A stretch of DNA of 64,000 bases from positions 33,696 to 97,695 of the forward strand of contig NZ_MACI01000089.1 in NCBI RefSeq assembly GCF_001884105.1, read 5' to 3'. This document shows, one piece after another, positions 63,978-64,000 of the stretch. The stretch's first letter is position 1. Each line of letters starts with the position of its first letter. Position numbers and translations under genes: made by a program. This DNA comes from Bacillus luti. Lineage in GTDB: Bacteria > Bacillota > Bacilli > Bacillales > Bacillaceae_G. Under the pieces are notes generated by a model. The model had not been told where the DNA came from. It ran no database searches and saw nothing but the letters and a program-made list of their open reading frames with translations.

Positions 63978-64000
63978 TTTATAGAAATAGAAATGGAGGG

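Overview
The window is low-GC Firmicute DNA and reads as a Bacillus cereus-group chromosome. The signs are strong AGGAGG-type ribosome sites, GTG and TTG starts, T-box leaders, a spoVS paralogue, an exosporium-type protein, two-copy-type tRNA synthetases (IleS2, archaeal-type AspRS), and gene neighbourhoods matching Bacillus (yeaC-yeaD-yebA, ypgQ, ypgR, brxA, ypiP). I see no rRNA, tRNA, CRISPR array or intact insertion sequence.

Layout. 1-4.2 kb: a minus-strand MoxR/DUF58/transglutaminase operon. 4.7-17.6 kb: an anaerobic nitrate-respiration block with narGHJI, the fnr regulator, and a molybdopterin-cofactor operon ending in narK. 17.6-19.7 kb: an amidohydrolase remnant, an AEC-type carrier and a small STAS-like protein. 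19.8-26.2 kb: minus-strand nitrite reduction and siroheme synthesis (nirB, nirD, cobA-hemD, sirB, sirC) plus the di-iron repair protein Ric. Four FNR-type boxes, upstream of narG, moaA, nirB and ric, share exactly the same distance to their -10 elements, so the block looks like one oxygen-controlled regulon. 26.3-33.5 kb: accessory and spore-related genes (broken excalibur protein, lipase, TNF-fold exosporium-type protein, SpoVS paralogue, truncated beta-propeller). 33.5-37.1 kb: a repeat-rich scar with two paralogous 30-residue cationic peptides, a YolD protein, a SUKH immunity protein, an endolysin tail, a colicin-type DNase/immunity pair and a 168-bp direct repeat. 37.1-46.3 kb: mostly housekeeping genes. 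46.3-64 kb: four tRNA-responsive T-box leaders, the first three serving argS, ileS2 and aspS2, interleaved with a 1400-residue TPR protein carrying an embedded C39-like peptidase fold, a secreted zinc protease and two oligopeptide-type permeases.

How the genes work together. NarK brings nitrate in, NarGHI reduces it to nitrite using the cofactor made partly by the moa/moe operon, NirBD reduces nitrite to ammonium using siroheme made by the genes just downstream, Fnr senses oxygen loss through an iron-sulfur cluster, and Ric repairs iron centres damaged by nitric oxide or oxidation.

The most unusual feature is upstream of the archaeal-type aspS. Between an Asp-specific T-box and the aspS start lies a 36-codon leader ORF with a near-perfect ribosome site, in which 12 of codons 2-15 are Asp or Asn, and which runs across the aspS ribosome site and start in another frame. 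It suggests a second, translational layer of Asp/Asn-tRNA sensing. The paired small cationic peptides at 33.7 and 34.9 kb are the second candidate for something undescribed.
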